Shown: positions 53,958 through 62,137 of the stretch, piece after piece
Layout: each line of letters starts with the position of its first letter
Position numbering within the stretch: position 1 is the stretch's first letter
Source: Opitutaceae bacterium
GTDB lineage: Bacteria; Verrucomicrobiota; Verrucomicrobiia; Opitutales; Opitutaceae
NCBI GenBank assembly: GCA_028284235.1
Contig: JANQSC010000049.1
Span: forward strand, 1-64,000
Length of the DNA: 64,000 bases
Direction: 5' to 3'
Notes under the pieces: model-generated
What the model was told of the DNA's origin: nothing
The model's input: only the letters and a program-made list of their open reading frames with translations
Database searches by the model: none
Translations under genes and position numbers: made by a program

Positions 53958-55463
53958 ATGAATCAAGATCTAGAGCATAAAAAACTCTTCTGGGCGTGCT
54001 TTATCGCCCTGGTGGCAACTTCGTTTTTCTTCGGCCTTCGAACGGTCGTTGTGGGCGAGCTCGTAGTCGAGTTCGGCTTTACGCAATCCGAGATTGGAAA
54101 GATACTCGGAGTCGGCTTGTGGCCGTTCGCCTTCAGCATCATCTTCTTTAGTTTGGTGATCGATAAAATTGGATACAAGGCGACGGCGTATTTCGCCATA
54201 GTCGCCCATACCATCGCGGTCATCGGTACGGTTTACGCGGTGATCAACAAATCCGCTTCGGGACTTTACTGGAGCACGTTTCTTGTCGCCATTGCTAATG
54301 GCACAGTCGAGGCGTTCATCAACCCAATCGTCGCCACGATCTACAATAAAGAGAAATCGAAGTGGCTGAACATTCTCCATGCCGGCTGGCCGGCGGGGCT
54401 CGCCCTCGGGGCGGCGGCCGCGCTGCTGTTGGGCGGATTGAGTCTGACGGTTAAGTTCGGAATGTGCTTGCTGCCGGTGGTTCTCTACGCGGCTCTGATC
54501 GCCAAGCGACACTTCCCTGTCCAGGAACGCGTGGCGGCGGGCGTGAGTTTCCGCGATATGCTCAAGGAAGTGGGAGCGATCGGATTTTTCATCATCGCCT
54601 GGCTGACGGTCATGGGTGTCGTCCAGGTTATCAACACTCTCGTGTCCGAGCCATTGACGATATCGGTAGGCCTGACGCTGATTATCTCGCTGGCCGTGGC
54701 CGCCGGGGCGTTCGTGTTCACTAAGTCGATGGGGAGCTGGATGTTCGTGCTGATATTGATCACAATGCCGTTTCTCGCGACCACCGAGCTCGGAACGGAT
54801 GGCTGGATGGCGGCGCTGCTGGAGGCGGACTTTCCGAAAGCGGCGGGCTGGATTTTCGTCATGGTGTCGATCATCATGACGATTCTCCGCTTCTACGCGG
54901 GTCCGATTGTCCACAAGTTCTCGCCGATCGGATTGCTGGTCATCAGCGCGGCGCTGGCGATCGTCGGCTTGATTTTCCTGGGAATCGCTCCCGCGGGAAT
55001 CATGGTCATCGCGGCCATCGTTTACGCGTTTGGAAAGACGTTTCTTTGGTCGACGACATTGGGGGTCGTGGCGGAACAGTTCCCGCGCGGCGGGGCGTTG
55101 ACGCTGAACGGCGTATCGGCCGTTGGAGTGCTCGGTATGGGGATTTTGGGTACTCCGTTAATGGGCCTTTTTCTCGATGAGGGAATTGACGCCGATCTGC
55201 GCGAGCAAGAACCGGCCTTGCATCTGGTCGTCGATGGCGGCATTCGCTCGGGAATGTTCGGCGAAACACCGAGCTTGAACATGGAGGCGGTCGACGCGTT
55301 AAGTCCGGAAGACGCAGCCAAGCTTGGCGCCATAGTCAATGCCAATAAAAAACAGGCCTTCTTTCGCCAGGCGATGCTGCCCGGATTCCTTCTGCTTTCC
55401 TATCTCGCATTGTTTCTCTATTTCAAGTCGAAGGGCGGTTACAAGCCGATCGACTTGGAGTAA
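53958..55463 (+). CDS. MFS transporter
   Basis: The chosen start (MNQDLEHKKLFWACFIALVATSFFFGLR) gives 501 residues. About 12 hydrophobic segments are visible, with the cytoplasmic 2-3 loop ...VIDKIGYKATAY and a central loop near KRHFPVQERVAAGVSFRDML. It has an extra 50-60 residue insertion before the last helix (YLDEGIDADLREQEPALHLV..., MEAVDALSPEDAAKLGAIVNANKKQ). The family moves small solutes by proton or sodium symport. Here, within a sulfatase operon, it probably imports the desulfated monosaccharide or disaccharide; the sugar cannot be named. Confidence 0.85.
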   Translation: MNQDLEHKKLFWACFIALVATSFFFGLRTVVVGELVVEFGFTQSEIGKILGVGLWPFAFSIIFFSLVIDKIGYKATAYFAIVAHTIAVIGTVYAVINKSASGLYWSTFLVAIANGTVEAFINPIVATIYNKEKSKWLNILHAGWPAGLALGAAAALLLGGLSLTVKFGMCLLPVVLYAALIAKRHFPVQERVAAGVSFRDMLKEVGAIGFFIIAWLTVMGVVQVINTLVSEPLTISVGLTLIISLAVAAGAFVFTKSMGSWMFVLILITMPFLATTELGTDGWMAALLEADFPKAAGWIFVMVSIIMTILRFYAGPIVHKFSPIGLLVISAALAIVGLIFLGIAPAGIMVIAAIVYAFGKTFLWSTTLGVVAEQFPRGGALTLNGVSAVGVLGMGILGTPLMGLFLDEGIDADLREQEPALHLVVDGGIRSGMFGETPSLNMEAVDALSPEDAAKLGAIVNANKKQAFFRQAMLPGFLLLSYLALFLYFKSKGGYKPIDLE

Positions 55464-55514
55464 CGAAGAATCGTCCTGAAATCTAGGATACGTTGATTGG
55501 AGTCCAGTTACGCT

Positions 55515-56987
55515 ATGAAATCTACACTCTCTATTTTGATTCTTCTTTCGGTCGCGACACTCGCTCACGGCGCGTCGCTCGCCGGCTCTCGTCCTAATAT
55601 CATCCTAGTCATGACCGACGATCAAGGGATGGGCGACTTGAGTTGCCTAGGAAATCCGGTTTTGAAGACGCCCAATCTGGATCGGTTCTACGAAGAGTCG
55701 ACACGCTTTACCGAGTTCCACGTGAGCCCGACCTGCGCTCCGACGCGGGCGGCGCTTTTGAGTGGCCGTCACGAGTTCAAGAATGGCGTTACCCATACCA
55801 TTAAGGAGCGGGAGATCATGGCGCTCTCCACTACCACGATCGCCGACGTGCTCAGTGGCGATGGCTACGGAACTGGCATTTTCGGTAAATGGCATTTGGG
55901 GGACGAGGACGCTCACCAGCCCTACAATCGCGGCTTCACCGAGACCTTCATTCACGGGGCGGGTGGAATCGGACAGGCCTATCCCGGAAGCTGCGCGGAT
56001 TTTCCACCGAACCGGGAAAACCGGTATTTCGACAACGTGATCCTGCACAACGACACCATCGTGCAGACGCAGGGATTTTGTACGGACGTGTTTTTCACCG
56101 CCGCTTTGGGTTGGATTAAGCGTATGGATGAAAGCGATACGCCCTTTTTCGCCTTTATCACTCCCAATGCGCCGCACGGACCCATGATCGCGCCAGAGTC
56201 GTATACGAAGCGGTTTACGGAACTCGGATACGACAAGAACACGGCGGGCCGCTATGGAATGATCGAGAATATCGACAATAATTTCGGCCGGCTGATGGAC
56301 AAGCTCGACGAGTGGGAGCTGTGGGAGGACACGCTCGTTATCTTCATGACGGACAATGGTCAAGCGGGTCGTGGGGCCACGCTCAATGGCAAGCGCGTTT
56401 CGCTTTTCACGGCGGGATTCAAAACCGGCAAAGGCTCTCCCTTCGAAGGCGGAACGCACGTGCCGGCGTTTTGGCGTTGGAAAGGCAAGTTGGGAGAGGG
56501 AGTCGATATCGGGGCCTTGGCGGCTCATATTGATTTATTTAGAACGTTCGCAAGTCTTTCGGGAGCGCCGATACCGGATGGTATCCAAGATTTGGATGGG
56601 CGGGACTTGCTGCCTTTGCTCGAGGACCCGAAAGCGGAGTGGTCGGACCGGCACTTGTTTACCCACAAGGGACGGTGGGAAAAGGGAGTGGATCCGGAAA
56701 CGTTCAAATTCACAGAATGCGCGGTGAGGACGCAGCGCTGGCGTTTCGTGAACAACGAGTTGCTGTACGACATTTCCAACGACCCGTACGAGAAGGTCGA
56801 TGTGGCGGATCGCTATCCGGAGGTAGTCGCCCGATTGCGTCGCGTTTACGACGCGTGGTGGGAGGAGACAAAGCCTTTAATGGTTAATGAAGACCGTCCG
56901 TACACGGAGGAGCGTCCGCAGTGGGTCCGGTACGAGACGCAAAAGGCGGAACGCGGAATTCCGGATTGGGTCGAGCCGGCTTTTTAA
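55515..56987 (+). CDS. Sulfatase 4 (family S1), CAPTR signature
   Basis: The chosen ATG gives MKSTLSILILLSVATLAHGASLAGSRPNII, 490 residues. Metal residues are in ILVMTDDQGMGDL, and the formylglycine cysteine is C74 in SPTCAPTRAALLSGRHEFKNG. Later segments IFGKWHLGDE and IFMTDNGQAGRG match. The C-terminal sequence TQRWRFVNNELLYDISNDPYEKVDVADRYPEVVARLRRVYDAWWEE resembles sulfatase 6 (58741), so these two are paralogues. The RPNIILVMTDDQGMGDLSCLGNPVLKTPNLD start is that of arylsulfatase A-like enzymes. It lies 51 bp after the MFS gene. Confidence 0.93.
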   Translation: MKSTLSILILLSVATLAHGASLAGSRPNIILVMTDDQGMGDLSCLGNPVLKTPNLDRFYEESTRFTEFHVSPTCAPTRAALLSGRHEFKNGVTHTIKEREIMALSTTTIADVLSGDGYGTGIFGKWHLGDEDAHQPYNRGFTETFIHGAGGIGQAYPGSCADFPPNRENRYFDNVILHNDTIVQTQGFCTDVFFTAALGWIKRMDESDTPFFAFITPNAPHGPMIAPESYTKRFTELGYDKNTAGRYGMIENIDNNFGRLMDKLDEWELWEDTLVIFMTDNGQAGRGATLNGKRVSLFTAGFKTGKGSPFEGGTHVPAFWRWKGKLGEGVDIGALAAHIDLFRTFASLSGAPIPDGIQDLDGRDLLPLLEDPKAEWSDRHLFTHKGRWEKGVDPETFKFTECAVRTQRWRFVNNELLYDISNDPYEKVDVADRYPEVVARLRRVYDAWWEETKPLMVNEDRPYTEERPQWVRYETQKAERGIPDWVEPAF

Positions 56988-57034
56988 CGTTCTATTTCCC
57001 TGACGAGATTTATAGATATCAAATCGATCCAACC

Positions 57035-58465
57035 ATGAAGAATATACACAAACTACTCATTGCGTTAGTCGCGTTGCTTTCCGCAGCGAGACTCGGCGCA
57101 TCGACGCCAAACGTCATCCTTTGTATGGCGGACGATCTCGGCTGGGGCGACGTCGGATTCAACGGGAACGACGTGGTCCTGACTCCAGAGCTCGACCGCA
57201 TGGCTAAGGCAGGGTTGCGATTCGAGCGCTTCTACTCTGCGGCGCCGGTTTGCAGTCCGACGCGCGGTTCGGTCTTAACGGGGCGTCATCCGACTCGTTA
57301 TGGAATCCCTTCGGCGAACCGAGGGCATTTGAAGCGCGAGGAAATCACGCTTGCGGAGGTGCTGAAGGATCACGGCTACGCGACGGGCCATTTTGGCAAG
57401 TGGCATTTGGGCACCTTGGCCCCCGACTACTCGGGCAAGAAAAACCGGAATCCAGAAAAGAACTACATGACCCCGGGAATGTCCGGATTCGACGAGTGGT
57501 TCAGCACCGAGTATTCGGTATCGACGTGGGATCCTTACTCTCCGGAGAACGCTCACAATGGAATAAAGGATCCCCGTGTACTATTCTACCATAACGGCCG
57601 CAACATCGTCGACGGCCCGGGTGAAGGGCTCGTGGGCGACACGGCGAAAATGGTCATGGACAAGGCCTTGGACTTCATCGAGAAGGCGAGCGACGCGGAC
57701 GAGCCGTTTTTCGCGGTCATTTGGTTCCACGCCCCGCACTTGCCGGTTGTCGGCGGTCCCGAGTTCTTGGCGATGTATCCGAATTTGGATGAGAACACGA
57801 AGCACTACTATGCGGTGATCACTGCGGTCGATCGCCAGATGGGTCGCCTGAGAAAAACGCTCAAGGATCTGGGGGAGTCGGAAAACACGATGGTCTGGTT
57901 CGCGTCGGACAATGGCCCAGAAGGAAATCCGGGCAAGGCGGGGCGTTCGCAGGGAACGGCGGAACCGTTCCGAGGACGGAAGCGTTCTTTGTATGAGGGC
58001 GGTGTTCGTATTCCGGCTCTCTTGGAGTGGCCGAGTCGCGTAGAAGCGGGCCGGGAGACTTCGGTCGCGGCGGTGACGAGCGACTATTTCGCTACGGTGG
58101 CGGAGGTTCTTGGATACACGCTGGACGAGAAGGACCGGCGGCCGTACGACGGCGTTTCTCTGATTCCCTTGATCGACGGGAAAATGAAGCGTCGCGCGTC
58201 GCCAATCGGATTCCAGGGACATGGCATGGCGACCATGAGCGACGACCGTTACAAGCTCGTGCACAATCCGCAAAAGAAGCGACAGCGGTCCGACAATGGA
58301 ACCACACCGATCGCGGAATGGGAGTTGTACGACTTGTTGAAGGATCCGAGCGAGACCGATAACATTATCGAAAAACGCAAGTCGGTCGCGGCTAAACTCC
58401 GGGCTCAATTGGAGGCGTGGCAAGCGTCCTGCGCGGCGAGCGACGAAGGGGCTGATTATCGGTAG
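57035..58465 (+). CDS. Sulfatase 5 (family S1), CSPTR signature
   Basis: The chosen ATG gives MKNIHKLLIALVALLSAARLGASTPNVILCMADDLGWGDVG, 476 residues, with a signal peptide. The track start 38 codons upstream overlaps the preceding gene and is rejected. The formylglycine cysteine is C73 in APVCSPTRGSVLTGRHPTRYGI, and HFGKWHLGTL and WFASDNGPEGNPG follow. The N-terminal and C-terminal layout fits arylsulfatase/N-acetylgalactosamine-6-sulfatase-like S1 proteins. It follows sulfatase 4 by 47 bp and is co-oriented. Confidence 0.93.
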   Translation: MKNIHKLLIALVALLSAARLGASTPNVILCMADDLGWGDVGFNGNDVVLTPELDRMAKAGLRFERFYSAAPVCSPTRGSVLTGRHPTRYGIPSANRGHLKREEITLAEVLKDHGYATGHFGKWHLGTLAPDYSGKKNRNPEKNYMTPGMSGFDEWFSTEYSVSTWDPYSPENAHNGIKDPRVLFYHNGRNIVDGPGEGLVGDTAKMVMDKALDFIEKASDADEPFFAVIWFHAPHLPVVGGPEFLAMYPNLDENTKHYYAVITAVDRQMGRLRKTLKDLGESENTMVWFASDNGPEGNPGKAGRSQGTAEPFRGRKRSLYEGGVRIPALLEWPSRVEAGRETSVAAVTSDYFATVAEVLGYTLDEKDRRPYDGVSLIPLIDGKMKRRASPIGFQGHGMATMSDDRYKLVHNPQKKRQRSDNGTTPIAEWELYDLLKDPSETDNIIEKRKSVAAKLRAQLEAWQASCAASDEGADYR

Positions 58466-58740
58466 CGCGGGTTTGGATTGTGGCGCTCAGCGTATCTGTC
58501 CCGACTTTTCAAATCTCTTATCCGAGAAAACGCGCTGGGACGTCGCGTTCCACCTGACTTCACTAGCGTCTAGGGTGGAACCCGACGTCTCGGCGGGTTT
58601 AAGTTCACGTGTTTTCGACTATCGGGCTCCGTCCCGTCCCGATTGTGGATTCACGGCAAATGATTGTGGGGACGTCCTCCGTTGACTGTATTCGCGTAAT
58701 GCTATTCAGTCCCACCAACCCTATATTGAGAGTTATCCTT
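58466..58740. other. Gap between sulfatases 5 and 6 (275 bp)
   Basis: No convincing gene is here; the small track ORFs have no coding character. A TTGACT at about 58683 with TATTCA after it may be a weak promoter (spacing about 15), so sulfatase 6 could have its own start of transcription. Confidence 0.35.
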
Positions 58741-60531
58741 ATGCGCAAAAATAGACTGATCAAAATCGCCGGAATCGTTCTCGCGGCGCTGATTTCCAGT
58801 GGAATCCTGATGGCGGGTGAAAAGCCCAATGTTGTATTTGTAATTACCGACGACCAAGGCTACGGGGATATTTCCGCCCATGGGAATCCCATATTGAAAA
58901 CGCCCGAGTTGGACGCGTTGCACGCGGAGTCCACGCGACTGACCGACTACCACGTTTCGCCCACCTGCGCTCCGACGCGCGGGGCTTTGATGAGCGGCCA
59001 CTACACGAATCGGGCGGGACCGTGGCACACGATCATGGGACGCTCTTTTCTGCGCGTAGGGGAAATGACCTTTGGGGAAGTGTTTAAGGATAATGGATAC
59101 GCGACCGGAATGTTTGGAAAATGGCATTTGGGCGACAACTATCCCTACCGTCCGGAGGATCGCGGATTCACCGAAGTCGTGCGCCATGGCGGGGGCGGCG
59201 TGGGTCAAACGCCGGACGTTTGGGACAACTCGTATTTCGACGACACGTATTTCCACAATGGAACGTTACAGAAGTATAAAGGCTATTGTACGGACGTCTA
59301 TTTCCAGGAGGCGAGGCGATTTATCGAGGAGAGCGTAAAGGACGACAAACCGTTCATGGCGTACATATCGATGAACGCGCCTCACAGTCCCTTTCATTGT
59401 CCGGACAAATATTGGAAACCCTACGCGGCCCAGGGAATCACCGATCGCGAAGCGATTTTCTTCGGGATGATCGCGAACATCGACGAAAACGTGGGTTACT
59501 TGCGCGAGTGGCTGAAGAAAAAAGGGCTCGCTGAGAACACGATCTTCATCTTCACGACTGACAACGGCACGGCGTCCGGGGAGAAAATTTATTCCGGCGG
59601 CATGCGCGGCAAGAAAGGCAGCCAGTACGAAGGCGGCCATCGTGTGCCGTTTTTCCTCCACTGGCCGGCGGGCAATTTGGACAAAGGGCGTGATGTCGCG
59701 ACATTGACTGCCCATATCGACATTCTTCCGACGCTGATCGAGCTGTGCGGCTTGGTGGGCCCGATGGATTACAGCTTCGACGGTCGCTCGCTCGCTCCGC
59801 TTCTCTATAAGACGCCCACGCCTTGGCCGGACCGTATCATAATTACGGATTCGCAGCGCGTGCGGGATCCAATCAAATGGAAAAGTTCTTCGGTTATGAC
59901 GCAACGCTGGCGCTTGATCAACGGCAAGGAGCTCTATGACATTGAGGGCGATCCCATGCAGGAGAAGGACATCGCCAAACGGAATCCGGAAACCGTGCAG
60001 CGCCTGCGCGACGCGTACGACCGCTGGTGGGACAGCATTTCACCGAGTTTCGTGATCGACGAGCGCATTGTGGTCGGAAACGACGCCGAGAATCCGACAC
60101 AGCTCACCAGCCACGACTGGCTTACGGACGACGGAACGTCGCCGTGGAATCAGGGGCATATCCGCGCGGCGGCCCAAGGAGTGGGCTACTGGGCGATCCG
60201 CGTTGAGGAAGCGGGCACTTACACGATCGCGCTGCGCCGCTGGCCTCAGGAGCTGTCCAAGGCGATCAACGCCGAAGTCGCTCCGGGCAAGCCGGTTCCG
60301 GGTCTTACCGCGTTCCGGGAAACTCCGGGCAAGGCGATTACGGCGACGCGCGCGACTTTGAATGTCGCCGATTTCTACGAATCGAAGCCGGTCGAGAAAG
60401 GCGCGGAAAGCGTTGTTTTCACGGTCGACTTGAAGCCGGGCGATTTCAAGTTGCGCGGGAATTTTATCACTGGCCAAGGCAGCAGGAATTTTGTCAGCTC
60501 TTACTACGCGGTGGTAGAACGTATCAAGTAG
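58741..60531 (+). CDS. Sulfatase 6 with C-terminal beta-sandwich extension
   Basis: The chosen ATG (MRKNRLIKIAGIVLAALISSGILMAGEKPN) gives 596 residues, about 100 more than its relatives in this locus. The metal motif is VVFVITDDQGYGDI and the formylglycine cysteine is C76 in SPTCAPTRGALMSGHYTNRAG. The catalytic part resembles sulfatase 4, then continues after SPSFVIDERIVVGND with about 140 residues: SHDWLTDDGTSPWNQGHIRAAAQGVGYWAIRVEEAGTYTIALRRWP. This looks like a carbohydrate-binding-type beta-sandwich. It may bind the substrate or the cell surface. There is no anchor. Confidence 0.9.
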   Translation: MRKNRLIKIAGIVLAALISSGILMAGEKPNVVFVITDDQGYGDISAHGNPILKTPELDALHAESTRLTDYHVSPTCAPTRGALMSGHYTNRAGPWHTIMGRSFLRVGEMTFGEVFKDNGYATGMFGKWHLGDNYPYRPEDRGFTEVVRHGGGGVGQTPDVWDNSYFDDTYFHNGTLQKYKGYCTDVYFQEARRFIEESVKDDKPFMAYISMNAPHSPFHCPDKYWKPYAAQGITDREAIFFGMIANIDENVGYLREWLKKKGLAENTIFIFTTDNGTASGEKIYSGGMRGKKGSQYEGGHRVPFFLHWPAGNLDKGRDVATLTAHIDILPTLIELCGLVGPMDYSFDGRSLAPLLYKTPTPWPDRIIITDSQRVRDPIKWKSSSVMTQRWRLINGKELYDIEGDPMQEKDIAKRNPETVQRLRDAYDRWWDSISPSFVIDERIVVGNDAENPTQLTSHDWLTDDGTSPWNQGHIRAAAQGVGYWAIRVEEAGTYTIALRRWPQELSKAINAEVAPGKPVPGLTAFRETPGKAITATRATLNVADFYESKPVEKGAESVVFTVDLKPGDFKLRGNFITGQGSRNFVSSYYAVVERIK

Positions 60532-60567
60532 TCGCCCGCCCTCGAGCGAATCGGCTCAGAACAGGTT

Positions 60568-62115
60568 ATGAAAGGTCTGACTCTTCTCGTATTCGTTTCG
60601 GCTCTCGTGTCGCTTAGCGCGGCCGAGCGGCCGAATGTCGTCCTCATTTTCGCGGACGACATGGGATTTGGCGACGTGAGCGCCTACAACGCGGATTCGA
60701 AGATTCAAACGCCCAATCTCGATCGATTGGCGAGCGAAGGTATTCGATTGACGGATGCGCACTCGGCTTCGGGCGTTTGCACGCCGTCGCGCTATGCGTT
60801 GCTGACGGGTCGATACGCGTGGCGAACTGCGTTGAAGCGGGGCGTTCTCGGCGGCTTTTCCAAGCCGCTCATCGAAGCGGGTCGGATGACGCTCGGCCAT
60901 TTGTTTCGTCAAAATGGATACGCCACGGGATGCTTCGGCAAATGGCATCTCGGACTCGACTGGACTCGACCCAGTCGGGACGACGAGGAGTATTCGATGC
61001 GCAACAGTTGGGACGGTGTCGAGTTTGGCAAGCCGATCGCCAATGGGCCCACCACGCTCGGCTTCGATACTTTTTTCGGAATCTCCGCGTCCCTGGATAT
61101 GCCGCCCTACGTTTTCATAGAGGACGACCAAGTGACGGAGCTGCCCACTTCGATGCTCGCGTTCGAAGACAAAGGCGGGCGACCCGGACCGGCGTCTCCA
61201 GGCTGGCGACACAAGTACGTGACGGCTGCGTTTGTCGACAAAGCGATCGAATTTATCGGGGCGAATCGAGAGAATCCATTTTTTGCATACGTTCCGCTGA
61301 ATTCGCCGCATACGCCGCACGCGCCGGGCGACGCGTTTGTCGGCGCCAGCGGTTTGGACGTCTATGGGGATTTCATGGTCGAGGTGGACTACCACATCGG
61401 CCGCGTTGTTCAGGCCATTGACGATCTCGGTCTCGCGGACAACACGCTCTTGATCGTGACCAGCGACAATGGTCCGGAAACGAATATGTTCCCGCGCTTG
61501 CAAAAAACGGGGCACGATAGTTCCGGTCTGCTGCTCGGCGCCAAGCGCGACAATTGGGAGGGCGGGCACCGCGTTCCCTTCATCGCTCGGTGGCCACGGG
61601 TCATCAAGCGCGGATCGGCGAACTCGGATCCGATTTGCCTGGTGGACTTTATGGCGACCTTTGCCGATATTCTGGATACGGACCTTCCTGACGATGTGGG
61701 GGGCGACAGCGTCACGATTCTTCCGCTTTTGAAAGGAGGTGACAGCTCCTACAGAAAGGACCATGCAATCGTACATCATTCGAGCGGGGGAATGTTCGCC
61801 ATTCGGCGCGGCGATTGGAAGTTGCTCTTGCACGGTGGGTCGGGCGGCAACAACTACGGGAGCGACGCGAATCGAAACCGGGCGGAGGCGTACAAGGGGA
61901 CGCAGGAGAAGCGCTTGTACGATACGGGGGAGCGTCAGCTTTTCAATTTGCGGCTCGATATCGCCGAGACGAACAATCTGGCGGATGTGTATCCGGAAAT
62001 CGTGACCGAATTGACCGCGCTGGCGAAACGCTACGTGAAGGAAGGGCGGAGCACGCGGGGTCCGCGTCTCGATTATGTTTCCGGCGATTGGGAGCAGATC
62101 GACTGGGCTCGATAG
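60568..62115 (+). CDS. Sulfatase 7 (family S1, arylsulfatase A-like)
   Basis: This 515-residue protein has a short signal peptide (MKGLTLLVFVSALVSLSAAERPN). The metal motif is VVLIFADDMGFGDVSAYNADSKIQTPNLD and the formylglycine cysteine is C71 in SGVCTPSRYALLTGRYAW. CFGKWHLGLDW and TSDNGPETN segments follow. It is the arylsulfatase A/N-sulfoglucosamine-type in overall layout. It lies 36 bp downstream of sulfatase 6 and ends the operon, close to the convergent sensor-kinase gene. I see no clear terminator between the two stops (23 bp). Confidence 0.93.
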   Translation: MKGLTLLVFVSALVSLSAAERPNVVLIFADDMGFGDVSAYNADSKIQTPNLDRLASEGIRLTDAHSASGVCTPSRYALLTGRYAWRTALKRGVLGGFSKPLIEAGRMTLGHLFRQNGYATGCFGKWHLGLDWTRPSRDDEEYSMRNSWDGVEFGKPIANGPTTLGFDTFFGISASLDMPPYVFIEDDQVTELPTSMLAFEDKGGRPGPASPGWRHKYVTAAFVDKAIEFIGANRENPFFAYVPLNSPHTPHAPGDAFVGASGLDVYGDFMVEVDYHIGRVVQAIDDLGLADNTLLIVTSDNGPETNMFPRLQKTGHDSSGLLLGAKRDNWEGGHRVPFIARWPRVIKRGSANSDPICLVDFMATFADILDTDLPDDVGGDSVTILPLLKGGDSSYRKDHAIVHHSSGGMFAIRRGDWKLLLHGGSGGNNYGSDANRNRAEAYKGTQEKRLYDTGERQLFNLRLDIAETNNLADVYPEIVTELTALAKRYVKEGRSTRGPRLDYVSGDWEQIDWAR

Positions 62116-62137
62116 CAGGAGAGCCGCGCTCTCGGAG

